A stretch of DNA of 64,000 nucleotides from Sinorhizobium saheli. GTDB lineage: Bacteria; Pseudomonadota; Alphaproteobacteria; Rhizobiales; Rhizobiaceae. A program made the translations under genes and the position numbers. Below the pieces are notes generated by a model. The model had not been told where the DNA came from and made no database searches. It saw nothing but the letters and a program-made list of their open reading frames with translations. The stretch lies in NCBI RefSeq assembly GCF_001651875.1, contig NZ_LNQB01000078.1, positions 366 to 64,365 on the forward strand, read 5' to 3'. This document shows positions 30,748 to 38,583 of the stretch, piece after piece (the stretch's first letter is position 1; each line of letters opens with the position of its first letter).

Positions 30748-31491
30748 ATGACAGGAATCCTTCTAAAGAGTGCCCTTGCGCTCGGCCTCAGCGTTGCCTT
30801 CGCACCGGCGCTCGCACAGACTGAGCAACCCGCTCAGGGACAATCCACCGAATGCCCCGCCGGTCAGGAATGCCCGCAAGGCGGCGCGCAACAGGGTCAG
30901 CCCGACGCGCAGGGCCAGGCACCCGACCAGCAAGAGCAAGCTCCAGGCGACCAGCAGCAACAGCAACCTAGCGACCAGCAGCAACAGCAACCCGGCGCCG
31001 AAACCGAGCAGCAGCAGCCCGATGCTCAACAACCCGACGCCCAGCAACCGGATGCTCAGCAGCCCGACGCTCAGCAACAGGAGACCGAGCAGCCCGACGC
31101 TCAGCAGCAGCAACAGCAGCAAGATCAGCAGCCGGCGCAGGGTGAAACGGAAGAGCAGCAGCCCCAGGGTGAAACCGAACAGCCTAGCGACTCCCAGCAA
31201 TCGCAGGAGCAATCCTCTGGAGCCTCGACTAATGTCGAAGTGACAACGGAACAGAAGACGGAAATCACGCAGATCATCCGCGAGGAGAAGGTGGAGCCCA
31301 TCGATGTCGACATCGACGTCTCCGTCGGCGTGGTCGTGCCCGAGACGGTCAAGGTCAAGCTGAGACCTCTGCCGGCGCGCATCGTCAAGATCGTGCCGAG
31401 ATACGAAGGCTTCCTGTTCTTCGTGCTGGCGGACGGCCGGATCGTGATCGTCGAACCCTCGACGCTGAAGATCGTGGTGATCCTGGCGTAA
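30748..31491 (+). CDS. Gln/Pro-rich exported protein with DUF1236-like C-terminus
   Basis: 247 residues from MTGILLKSALALGLSVAFAP, a signal peptide with likely cleavage after ALA (about residue 23). Residues 24-155 are low complexity, rich in Gln, Pro, Glu and Asp, with tandem PDAQQ-type units near residues 91-120. The C-terminal ~90 residues (VTTEQKTEITQIIREEKVEPIDVDIDVSVG and onward) resemble DUF1236, a short periplasmic domain common in rhizobia. No enzymatic motif. Likely periplasmic or cell-wall-associated. Preceded by an EcfG-like promoter. Confidence 0.8.
   Translation: MTGILLKSALALGLSVAFAPALAQTEQPAQGQSTECPAGQECPQGGAQQGQPDAQGQAPDQQEQAPGDQQQQQPSDQQQQQPGAETEQQQPDAQQPDAQQPDAQQPDAQQQETEQPDAQQQQQQQDQQPAQGETEEQQPQGETEQPSDSQQSQEQSSGASTNVEVTTEQKTEITQIIREEKVEPIDVDIDVSVGVVVPETVKVKLRPLPARIVKIVPRYEGFLFFVLADGRIVIVEPSTLKIVVILA
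30973..31125 (+). repeat. Coding tandem repeats (Gln/PDAQQ units)
   Basis: CAGCAACAGCAACC-type and CCCGATGCTCAACAA-like units repeat imperfectly every 15 bases or so and encode the QQQQP and PDAQQ runs. Length variation by slippage is likely here. Confidence 0.6.
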
Positions 31492-31605
31492 AGCCAACAT
31501 CAGCGGGGTCCGCCCGACCGCGGCGGGCCTCTTTGGCGGCGGCGGAAGGAATGCGCGCGTCAGCCCCGAAACGGCTGGCGCCGGCAGCGGCTGCCTGTGT
31601 GATGT

Positions 31606-31691
31606 TGGTGCCCCATGCCGGGGTCGAACCAGCACTCCTTTTGGGAACTCGATTTTGAGTCGAGCGCGTCTACCAATTCCGCCAATGGGGC
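31606..31691 (-). tRNA. tRNA-Leu (CAA)
   Basis: 86 bases on the minus strand including an encoded CCA. The acceptor stem GCCCCAT pairs with ATGGGGC; GGTTCGACCCC gives the T loop. The anticodon stem CTCGA/TCGAG closes a 7-base loop CTCAAAA whose middle triplet is CAA, reading UUG. A long variable arm (TTCCCAAAAGGAGT) marks a class II tRNA, as expected for leucine. Confidence 0.93.
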
Positions 31692-31719
31692 AAGGCTGGG
31701 CGATATCAGCGGTTTGGGA

Positions 31720-31747
31720 TTTACACGATCGTTTTCGCGGCGGTCAA
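31720..31747 (-). promoter_or_regulatory. Promoter of tRNA-Leu
   Basis: On the minus strand TTGACC (31747-31742) and TGTAAA (31725-31720) are separated by 16 bases, placing transcription start roughly 20 bases before the tRNA 5' end. Confidence 0.5.
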
Positions 31748-31900
31748 CCGCGAAGTTGCGATTTTCCGCGTCCCTCGCCCCGCCAATCACAAAAGCGTGC
31801 TGATTGGGCGCAGCCCCGGCGATTTACACCGGGATCGATCCTACCTATTAAGGCGTTCGAACGCGCCGCGGCGGCGCCATTCCGCCGCTATGAGGTATCC

Positions 31901-32410
31901 ATGATCGAGGCTTCCGTCGCGCAACGCCAGCAGCTCGTTTTCGCCCTGCTCGTCACCCTCGGCATGGCGGCGACTGTCGGCGGTGCGCTCGGTTTCGAGC
32001 ACATCGGCGGCTATATTCCCTGCGCCCTCTGCCTCCTGCAGCGCGACCCCTATTACTACGGCATTCCGCTCGGCCTGCTCGCCGTCGTCGCCGCCTTCCT
32101 GAAGCTGCCGGCCTGGATCACGCGCACGCTGCTGGTGCTCGTCGGCCTGCTGATGCTCGTCGGCGCCGGTATCGGCGTCTACCACGCCGGCGCCGAATGG
32201 CACTTCTGGGAGGGGCCATCGACCTGCGCCACCACCGCGCAGGGGATTTCGTCCGATGTCGGCGATCTCTTGGGCGACCTCGACGCGAAGCACGCTCCTT
32301 CCTGTACGGAAGCAGCGCTGCGCGTGCTCGGCCTGTCCTTCGCAGGCTGGAACGTGATCGCAAGCCTCATCCTCGCGGCGATCGCGCTGCGCGGCGCCGC
32401 AAAGGCTTGA
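31901..32410 (+). CDS. Disulfide bond formation protein B (DsbB family)
   Basis: 169 residues from MIEASVAQRQQLVF; the upstream extension overlaps the tRNA and was removed. Four helices: the first periplasmic Cys pair CALC (Cys41, Cys44) and the second pair Cys109/Cys135 are the quinone-linked and DsbA-linked disulfides. It reoxidises DsbA by passing electrons to ubiquinone. No dsbA is adjacent. Convergent with the HNH endonuclease gene, 15-base gap. Confidence 0.9.
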   Translation: MIEASVAQRQQLVFALLVTLGMAATVGGALGFEHIGGYIPCALCLLQRDPYYYGIPLGLLAVVAAFLKLPAWITRTLLVLVGLLMLVGAGIGVYHAGAEWHFWEGPSTCATTAQGISSDVGDLLGDLDAKHAPSCTEAALRVLGLSFAGWNVIASLILAAIALRGAAKA

Positions 32411-32425
32411 TCGCCGCAGGCCTCC

Positions 32426-32983
32426 TCAAGGCTGCAGTTCGACATCCCAGTAGAGATAGTCCATCCAGCTTTCGTGCAGATGGTTCGGCGGGAAGAGCCG
32501 GCCATTGTTGTGGAGATCCTGCACCGTCGGCTGGTAGGGCTTCTGGTGCGGGAACATGCCGGCCTGCTTCGGCAGCTTGCTGCCCTTGCGCAGATTGCAG
32601 GGCGAACAGGCGGCGACGACGTTTTCCCAGGTGGTCTGGCCGCCATGGGCCCGAGGGACGACGTGGTCGAAGGTGAGGTCGTCCGGCGATCCGCAATACT
32701 GGCACTCGAACTTGTCACGCAGGAAGACGTTGAAGCGGGTGAAGGCCGGATGGCGCGAAGGCTGGACATAGCTCTTCAGGCAGACGACGCTCGGCAGCCG
32801 CATGGAGAAGCTTGGCGAGGAGACGGAATGTTCGTATTCGGCAAGGATCGTCACACGGTCGAGGAAGACCGCCTTGATCGCGTCCTGCCAGGACCAGAGC
32901 GACAAGGGATAATAACTCAGCGGCCGATAGTCGGCGTTCAGCACAAGCGCCGGCAGGGCCTGAGGTGAGACTGCAATCGTCAA
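32426..32983 (-). CDS. HNH endonuclease family protein
   Basis: 185 residues. The HNH fold is intact: CQYCGSPDDLTFDHVVPRAHGG at about residues 94-115, NVVAACSPCNLRKG follows, with two CxxC zinc ligand pairs. The broad family includes restriction and repair nucleases, but this widespread alphaproteobacterial form is a housekeeping gene of unknown role. Nothing next to it suggests a restriction system. A promoter is proposed at 33020-33049. Confidence 0.88.
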   Translation of the reverse strand: MTIAVSPQALPALVLNADYRPLSYYPLSLWSWQDAIKAVFLDRVTILAEYEHSVSSPSFSMRLPSVVCLKSYVQPSRHPAFTRFNVFLRDKFECQYCGSPDDLTFDHVVPRAHGGQTTWENVVAACSPCNLRKGSKLPKQAGMFPHQKPYQPTVQDLHNNGRLFPPNHLHESWMDYLYWDVELQP

Positions 32984-33019
32984 GCGTATTCTCCTGAGCG
33001 ATTCGGCATCTGCACTTCT

Positions 33020-33049
33020 ATATTAGGCGCGTTGCGACAGGATTGTGAA
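33020..33049 (-). promoter_or_regulatory. Possible promoter of the HNH gene
   Basis: Read on the minus strand: TTCACA (33049-33044), 18 bases, TAATAT (33025-33020), about 37 bases before the start codon. The -35 box differs from TTGACA at one position. Confidence 0.4.
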
Positions 33050-33088
33050 GCCACAAACAAAAACAGAACGAAGGATTCGCTTTTTTCT

Positions 33089-33751
33089 TCAAGGCGTCAC
33101 GGGAATAACATCGCGCCGCAACTCCTGTGCGTAATAGGCCCAGAAGAGCCGGGCGGCGACGCTGCGCCAGGGCGACCAGCAGGTCGCGAGCGAATCGATC
33201 TCGCTCGCCGTCGGGCGCAGTTCGAGGCCAAGGGCATGGCCGACCGCGTTCTGCAGGGCAACATCGCCGGCCGGAAACACGTCCGGGTGGCCGGCGCAGA
33301 ACAACAGGTAGACCTCCGCCGTCCAGCGGCCGACGCCCTTGATAGCCGTGAGCTCATGTATGGCCGCCGGCGCCTCGACGTCGCAGATCGCCTCGAGATC
33401 GATCTCGCCGGCGACCGTCGCCGCCGCCACTCGCCTCAGCGTCTCCGCCTTGGCGCGCGAAAGACCGAGTTTACGGCAATCATCGTCTCCGAGCGAAAGC
33501 ACGGCGTCGGCGGTGACCTCGCCGAGCGCCTCCTCCATCCGGTTCCAGATCGCCGCCGCACTCGCCTTCGACACCATCTGCGAGACGATGATGCTGGCGA
33601 TGCCGCGGTAACCGGGCTCGGTGCGTCTCAGCGGCACCGGCCCCGCCTTGGCGACGACATGCTCCAGACGCGCATCGAGCAACACCAGGCCGGCGAGCCC
33701 GGCCTCGATATCCTCGTGTGTCCGGATGATCCGCATGCGTCCTCCCCTCAT
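33089..33751 (-). CDS. DNA-3-methyladenine glycosylase II (AlkA-like)
   Basis: 220 residues (ATG at 33736, MRIIRTHEDIE, is an equally plausible start). The helix-hairpin-helix segment ELTAIKGVGRWTAEVYLLF with the following PAGDVAL, which contains the catalytic Asp, is typical of the AlkA/HhH-GPD superfamily that excises alkylated bases. It lacks the large AlkA N-terminal domain, like many rhizobial members. Monocistronic in appearance; downstream the HNH promoter follows within 50 bases. Confidence 0.88.
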   Translation of the reverse strand: MRGGRMRIIRTHEDIEAGLAGLVLLDARLEHVVAKAGPVPLRRTEPGYRGIASIIVSQMVSKASAAAIWNRMEEALGEVTADAVLSLGDDDCRKLGLSRAKAETLRRVAAATVAGEIDLEAICDVEAPAAIHELTAIKGVGRWTAEVYLLFCAGHPDVFPAGDVALQNAVGHALGLELRPTASEIDSLATCWSPWRSVAARLFWAYYAQELRRDVIPVTP

Positions 33752-33864
33752 CCTTCCTCTGATCCTAGCCGATTCAAGGGCAAGCGGTCCTCATGCGCCT
33801 GCGAAGACGCACGGCACGGCAGAAAGCGGATGACCTTTACACCGCTTTCATGCAAAGGAAAACG

Positions 33865-34776
33865 ATGCCGATTTCGCGATCAGAACAACCCGTTTTCCGT
33901 TTCGCGCCGAGCCCGAACGGCGTCTTGCATCTCGGCCATGCGCTGTCGGCGATCCTCAACCACGACATGGCGGCCAAGGCCGGCGGGCGCTTCCTGTTGC
34001 GGATCGAGGACATCGATCGGGCGCGCTGCCGGCCGGAATTCGAGGCAGCCATCTTCGCGGACCTCGCCTGGCTCGGGCTCGACTGGGAAGAGCCGGTGCG
34101 ACGCCAATCCGAACATCTCGCCCTCTATGCCGCAATGCTGGAGCGCCTGAAGGCGATGGGGCTCGTCTATCCCTCATTCATGACGCGCGGCGAGATCAGG
34201 GCGGCGGTGGCCGAGGCGGAGGCGAAAGGCAAGCGCTGGCCGCGCGACCCGGACGGAACGCCGCTCTATCCTGGTCGCGAGCGCGATCTATCGCCGGACG
34301 AGCAGGCGGCGCGGATTGCGAGCGGCCGCCCGTACGCCTGGCGCCTCGACATGGAACAGGCGGTGCGCCGCGTCGGCCCGCTCACCTGGCGGGAAACCGG
34401 GGCCGGGCCTGCCGGCGAAACAGGGCTGATCGCGGCCGATCCGGCCTCCTGGAGCGATGTCGTCCTCTCGCGTTCCGATGCGCCCTCGAGCTACCATCTT
34501 TCCGTTGTGGTCGATGACGCCGTGCAGGGCATCACCCATGTCGTGCGTGGCCGCGACCTCTATCACGCCACATCGGTGCACCGCTTGCTGCAGGAGCTTC
34601 TGGACCTGCCGCAGCCGGTCTATCACCACCACCGCCTCATCCTGGGCCCCGACGGTCGAAAGCTGTCGAAGAGCAATGAAGACACGGGAATCGGCGCCTT
34701 CCGCGCCGCGGGACACACGCCCGCGGATGTCCGCGCCATGATCCTTTCAGGCGATGAGCCCCCCGCTCGCGGCTAA
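33865..34776 (+). CDS. gluQRS: Glutamyl-Q tRNA(Asp) synthetase
   Basis: 303 residues from MPISRSEQPVF. A truncated glutamyl-tRNA synthetase catalytic core without the anticodon-binding domain: HLGH (HIGH equivalent, about residues 26-29), the second motif KLSKSNEDTG near residue 269. GluQRS attaches glutamate to the queuosine of tRNA-Asp instead of to a 3' end. The cysteine zinc ligands seen in the E. coli enzyme are absent (VYPSFMTRGEI ... YPGRERDL). A queuosine-precursor transporter gene is at 54512. Convergent with the BrkB-like gene. Confidence 0.92.
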   Translation: MPISRSEQPVFRFAPSPNGVLHLGHALSAILNHDMAAKAGGRFLLRIEDIDRARCRPEFEAAIFADLAWLGLDWEEPVRRQSEHLALYAAMLERLKAMGLVYPSFMTRGEIRAAVAEAEAKGKRWPRDPDGTPLYPGRERDLSPDEQAARIASGRPYAWRLDMEQAVRRVGPLTWRETGAGPAGETGLIAADPASWSDVVLSRSDAPSSYHLSVVVDDAVQGITHVVRGRDLYHATSVHRLLQELLDLPQPVYHHHRLILGPDGRKLSKSNEDTGIGAFRAAGHTPADVRAMILSGDEPPARG

Positions 34777-34784
34777 GCGCCGGC

Positions 34785-35660
34785 TCATTTCTGCCGCGGC
34801 GCCTGGAAGCTGCGGATCACCATGTGCTTCACCTTGTACTTCAGGATCGCCGCGTTGATCTCGGCGCCGATGATGAAGATCGCCCCGACCATGTAGAGGA
34901 AGACGAGCACGATGACGATCGAGGCGAGACCGGCATAGGTCGCGGCGTAATTGGAGAAGGCCGCGAGATAGGAGGCGAAGACATAGGCTCCGATCGACCA
35001 GAGAAGCAAAGTCAGAAGGATGCCGGGCAACACATCCATGATCTTCCGATGGCCGGCCGGCAGCCAGAGATGCGCGACCAGCAGGCCGCCCGTCAGCATC
35101 GCGATCACCAGGGCCAGCCCCCAATTGTCGATGGTTGCGAGAACCGTGTCGAGCCAGGGCAGCCACTGGTCGGCATTGCGGACCGCCAAGGGCACGGCGA
35201 CGAGCAGGATGCTGAGGGCGGCGAGGATCAGGACGGCGGCGAGCACGAAGCCGAGGCTCGCGAGACGCGTCAGGTACCAGGAGCGACTTTCGGCAACCCT
35301 GTAGGCCCGGTTGAGCGCGATGCGGAGCGCCTCGACACCGTTCGAGGCGAAATAGGCGGCCGCGAGCACGGAGATGGTGAGGAGCCCGCCGCGCGGGATC
35401 GTCAGCACCCGCACCACCTCGTTGGCGATCGGTTCGGCGATCGATGCGGGCCAAGCGTCGAAAATCAGGTGGACGGCCGTCTCCGCGAACCGGTCTGCGC
35501 CGAGAAAACTGCCGAGCGCGGTGCCGAAGATCAGGAACGGAAAGATCGCCATCAGCGTCGAAAGCGCCACATGGCTCGCCATGGCCCAGCCGTCGTCCTC
35601 GCTGAAATGCCAGAGCGCATCGAACATGACCTTCCAGATGATGCGAACGAATGCCGGCAT
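34785..35660 (-). CDS. YihY/BrkB family inner membrane protein
   Basis: 291 residues from MPAFVRIIWKVMFDALWHF; an upstream extension was trimmed. Six membrane helices, with WAMASHVALSTLMAIFPFLIF early and YAGLASIVIVLVFLYMVGAIFIIGAEIN late; the latter carries the conserved GAEIN signature of the family. Once annotated as ribonuclease BN, which was wrong for this fold. Function unknown. Converges with gluQRS, 8-base gap. Confidence 0.9.
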   Translation of the reverse strand: MPAFVRIIWKVMFDALWHFSEDDGWAMASHVALSTLMAIFPFLIFGTALGSFLGADRFAETAVHLIFDAWPASIAEPIANEVVRVLTIPRGGLLTISVLAAAYFASNGVEALRIALNRAYRVAESRSWYLTRLASLGFVLAAVLILAALSILLVAVPLAVRNADQWLPWLDTVLATIDNWGLALVIAMLTGGLLVAHLWLPAGHRKIMDVLPGILLTLLLWSIGAYVFASYLAAFSNYAATYAGLASIVIVLVFLYMVGAIFIIGAEINAAILKYKVKHMVIRSFQAPRQK

Positions 35661-35820
35661 TCCGTCTCCGATTGCTCGAACCCGGCCTGCACTTCGCCAA
35701 GGCAACCGGCGCGGCGCCTGCAGCGGCCCATCGACAGGCGGCCGCCGCACGCGCAATAGAATTGTATCCCAACGATGAATATGGGAAACGAGGTGTCAAT
35801 TTCTACAGGAATCGCATGGG

Positions 35821-36654
35821 ATGCCCGACCGCCCCACCATCATCGTCACCGGCTGCTCCTCCGGCATCGGCGCCTTTTGCGCCCGGGCGCTGAAGCGTGA
35901 CGGCTGGCGCGTGTTCGCGACGGTGCGCCGACCGGAGGACCAGGCGAGCCTGGAAGCCGAAGGCATCGAGACCTTCATCATGGACTATACCAGGCCGGAG
36001 ACGATCGCCGCCCTGGCCGAGGCGGTCATGGCCCGCTCCGGCGGGCGGATCGACGCGCTTTTCAACAATGGCGCCTATGGCCAGGCGGGCGCGGTCGAGG
36101 ACCTGCCGACGGAAGCGCTCAGGCTGCAGTTCGAGACCAATGTCATCGGCTGGCACGATCTGACGCGGCGCGTGATCCCGGCCATGCGCGCCCGCGGACA
36201 GGGCCGCATCGTTCAATGCTCCTCCATCCTCGGCATCGTCCCCTATCGCTGGCGCGGCGCCTACAATGCCTCGAAATTCGCGCTCGAGGCGCTCTCGCTC
36301 ACATTGCGGATGGAACTTGCCGGCAGCGGCATCGAGGTGAGCCTGATCGAGCCTGGCCCGATAACGTCGAAATTCACGGTGAATGCCATCGCCTATATCG
36401 AGCGCTTCATCGACCTCAAGAACTCCGTTCACCGCAGGGAATACGAGCGTCAGATGCAGCGGCTGCGCGGCGAAAGCAGGCCCGCCCGCGGCAAGCTCGG
36501 CCCCGACGCCGTTTACGATGCATTGAAACACGCTTTGACGGCACCCCGCCCGAGGCCGCATTATATAGTGACAAGGCCCGCCAGGCAGGGTGCGCTGCTG
36601 AAACGGCTTCTGCCGGCGGCGTTGTTCTATCGCATCATCGGACGGCTCGGCTAA
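35821..36654 (+). CDS. SDR family NAD(P)-dependent oxidoreductase
   Basis: 277 residues. Classical short-chain dehydrogenase: cofactor motif TGCSSGIGAF (residues 9-18), NNGAYGQ (equivalent to NNAG), catalytic Ser in VQCSSILG and YNASK (Tyr-x-x-x-Lys) around residue 145-150. Substrate unknown; similar rhizobial proteins are annotated only as SDR oxidoreductases. First gene of a close group with the HIG1 protein (22 bases downstream), the adenosyltransferase and rhomboid protease. Confidence 0.9.
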   Translation: MPDRPTIIVTGCSSGIGAFCARALKRDGWRVFATVRRPEDQASLEAEGIETFIMDYTRPETIAALAEAVMARSGGRIDALFNNGAYGQAGAVEDLPTEALRLQFETNVIGWHDLTRRVIPAMRARGQGRIVQCSSILGIVPYRWRGAYNASKFALEALSLTLRMELAGSGIEVSLIEPGPITSKFTVNAIAYIERFIDLKNSVHRREYERQMQRLRGESRPARGKLGPDAVYDALKHALTAPRPRPHYIVTRPARQGALLKRLLPAALFYRIIGRLG

Positions 36655-36676
36655 GCGAAATACAAGGATTTACGCC

Positions 36677-36880
36677 ATGCCCAGTTTCTTTACCGGCCTG
36701 ACCCTGATTGCCATGGGCCTGGTCGCCATCGTGCTTGTCCGCGGCCTCTTGAACATGGCCCGGCGCGGCAGCGGCAATACGTCCAACAAGCTGATGCAGG
36801 CGCGCATATTGTTCCAGGCGATCGCCCTGGTGCTGATCATGCTGACGCTGTGGTTCACCGGCGGCGGCCGGCCGACCTGA
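36677..36880 (+). CDS. Twin-transmembrane HIG1-domain protein
   Basis: 67 residues. Two membrane helices (about 5-24 and 43-61) joined by the loop NMARRGSGNTSNKLMQARILFQ, matching the HIG_1_N type found in mitochondrial Rcf1/HIGD proteins, which stabilise cytochrome c oxidase. A respiratory accessory role is plausible but unproven. Tightly packed between the SDR gene and the adenosyltransferase gene (16-base gap). Confidence 0.85.
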   Translation: MPSFFTGLTLIAMGLVAIVLVRGLLNMARRGSGNTSNKLMQARILFQAIALVLIMLTLWFTGGGRPT

Positions 36881-36896
36881 GGATAGCGACAGCACG

Positions 36897-37475
36897 ATGG
36901 TCAGATTGAACAAGATTTATACCCGGACCGGCGACAACGGTACGACCGGCCTCGTCACCGGTCCGCGCCGCTCGAAGAGCGATCCACGTGTCGAAGCCTA
37001 CGGGGCGATCGACGAAGCGAACGCCTTCGTCGGCCTGGCGCGCCAGCACACCCGCGACATCACCGGCCTCGACGCGGTGCTCGCGGTGATCCAGAACGAT
37101 CTCTTCGATCTCGGCGCCGACCTTGCCACGCCGGAGACCGGTGAGAAGTCCGAACACGAGCCGCTGAGGATCGTCGCCGCCCAGGTCGCGAGACTCGAAG
37201 GGGAGATCGACCGGTTGAATGCCGATCTCGAGCCCCTGCGCTCTTTCGTGCTGCCGGCCGGCAGCGCCGCCTCGGCCGCCCTTCACGTCGCCCGCACCAT
37301 CGCCCGGCGCGCCGAAAGACAGATGGTGGCGCTCGCCGAAACCGAGGGCGAGGTCGTCAGCCGCGAGGCCATCGCCTATGTCAACCGGCTCTCGGACCTC
37401 CTGTTCGTCGCCGCCCGCTGGGCGAACGACAAGGGACGCGCCGACGTCCTCTGGGTTCCCGGCAAGAACAGATAA
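36897..37475 (+). CDS. PduO-type cob(I)alamin adenosyltransferase
   Basis: 192 residues. The N-terminal ATP-binding motif TRTGDNGTTGLVTGPRRSK and the late SDLLFVAARWAN are diagnostic of the PduO-type family. It transfers adenosyl from ATP to cob(I)alamin or cob(I)yrinic acid, giving the coenzyme form. The cobaltochelatase genes cobS and cobT are elsewhere in the window (56482-59521). Flanked by the HIG1 gene (16 bases) and the rhomboid gene (17 bases), probably one operon. Confidence 0.93.
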   Translation: MVRLNKIYTRTGDNGTTGLVTGPRRSKSDPRVEAYGAIDEANAFVGLARQHTRDITGLDAVLAVIQNDLFDLGADLATPETGEKSEHEPLRIVAAQVARLEGEIDRLNADLEPLRSFVLPAGSAASAALHVARTIARRAERQMVALAETEGEVVSREAIAYVNRLSDLLFVAARWANDKGRADVLWVPGKNR

Positions 37476-37492
37476 GGCGCTTCAGGGATCGT

Positions 37493-38284
37493 ATGTTCAT
37501 ACCGTTGCACGACAGAAACGACCTGAAGCACATAGAGATGCAATATGTGACGGTCTCGCTGATCGTCATCAACGTCCTCGTCTGGCTCATCACCGGGCCG
37601 GTCGCGACGCAGGCTTTCGCCGATGCCGCCGTGCTCGGGCTCGGCTACATCCCGGCGGTGGTCTTCGACTATGCCGATCTCGACCCGTCGCTCGTGGTCG
37701 TCCCCGACGGCTTCACCCTCGTCACCTATTCCTTTCTGCACGGCAACTTCATGCACCTGGGGATGAACATGCTCTTCCTCTGGGTCTTCGGCGACAATGT
37801 CGAGGATGCGCTCGGGCACTTCCGCTTCCTCCTCTTCTATCTCCTGTGCGCCGCTGCCGGCGCCATGGCGCACGGTCTCCTCGATCCCGCCTCGGAAGCG
37901 CCGCTCATCGGTGCCTCCGGCGCCATCTCGGGCGTGGTCGCCGCCTATTTCCTGCTGCATCCGAAGGTGCGCGTCTGGGTGCTCGTGCTCTTCCGCATCC
38001 CCCTGCCGCTGCCCGCAGCCATTCCGCTCGCCTTCTGGATCGGTCAGCAGTTCTTCATGCTGGTTACCGATCCCGGCAGCGCCGTCTCCTGGAGCGCGCA
38101 TGTCGGCGGCATCGTCGCCGGGCTTCTGCTCGTCATCCTTTTGCGACGTCCCGGCGTGCCGCTTTTCGATCGCACGATCGTCACTCCCCGTGCCGTGGAG
38201 CACAAGACGCAAACGCCGGAAGAGGCCGCGCCTCTCCCATCCGGCCCGGCGAAACCGGCGCCCCATTGGGGCCGCCCCAACTGA
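37493..38284 (+). CDS. Rhomboid family intramembrane serine protease
   Basis: 263 residues with about six membrane helices. The catalytic dyad is recognisable: Ser142 in GASGAISG and His203 in SAHVGGIVAG; HGNFMHLGMNMLFL carries the conserved His and Asn of helix 2. It should cleave membrane proteins within the bilayer. The C-terminal ~50 residues form a disordered, Pro-rich tail. Substrate unknown. Last gene of the four-gene group that starts with the SDR gene. Confidence 0.9.
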   Translation: MFIPLHDRNDLKHIEMQYVTVSLIVINVLVWLITGPVATQAFADAAVLGLGYIPAVVFDYADLDPSLVVVPDGFTLVTYSFLHGNFMHLGMNMLFLWVFGDNVEDALGHFRFLLFYLLCAAAGAMAHGLLDPASEAPLIGASGAISGVVAAYFLLHPKVRVWVLVLFRIPLPLPAAIPLAFWIGQQFFMLVTDPGSAVSWSAHVGGIVAGLLLVILLRRPGVPLFDRTIVTPRAVEHKTQTPEEAAPLPSGPAKPAPHWGRPN

Positions 38285-38400
38285 ACCGCTCCGCTTGCGG
38301 CCGAATAGGGGTTCGATTTCAACGGATTGCCCAGACGCCGGTGAATGCAAGGGCGGCCGAGGCGCCCCGATGAAAGTCCGACTTGCCAGACCGTTTTATT

Positions 38401-38420
38401 ACTTGTACGTAAACGTAAGT
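38401..38420 (+). promoter_or_regulatory. ACGTAAACGT palindrome before etfBA
   Basis: ACTTGTACGTAAACGTAAGT: TACGT-AA-ACGTA forms perfect 5-bp arms. It resembles the operator type of MerR-family LiuR, a regulator of branched-chain amino acid degradation that can control etf genes in proteobacteria, but this assignment rests on memory and is uncertain. Confidence 0.45.
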
Positions 38421-38445
38421 CTCGTTGCGCGCAATCATCTCGTTT

Positions 38446-38458
38446 TGACCTCAGGTCA
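38446..38458 (+). promoter_or_regulatory. TGACCTcAGGTCA palindrome before etfBA
   Basis: A 13-base inverted repeat with perfect 6-bp arms, 126 bases before the etfB start and 25 bases past the ACGT palindrome. It has the size of a dimeric repressor site. No regulator is assigned. Confidence 0.4.
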
Positions 38459-38583
38459 TGTCGATTTAGCGACAAGAACGGCTTGTGTGTGGAGCAAAAA
38501 CGCGTATCGATGTCGCCAACCGACAATCAGGCCGCCCTGTTAAGGCGCATTTTCCTGCGAACGCTCTTGGAGGGATTGAATCC

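Noticed and set aside
30973-31125. Periodic repeats that might suggest a CRISPR array
   Set aside because: Units of about 15 bases without unique spacers, inside a coding frame with a signal peptide: these are codon repeats.
30763-31635. Leu-rich frame antisense to the Gln-rich protein, resembling many membrane helices
   Set aside because: Reverse-complemented CAG/CAA codons give Leu runs, which imitate hydrophobic helices.
32426-32983. HNH endonuclease as part of a defence or restriction system
   Set aside because: No methyltransferase, helicase or other defence gene is adjacent; flanks are dsbB and a DNA glycosylase, and the family is a common housekeeping one.
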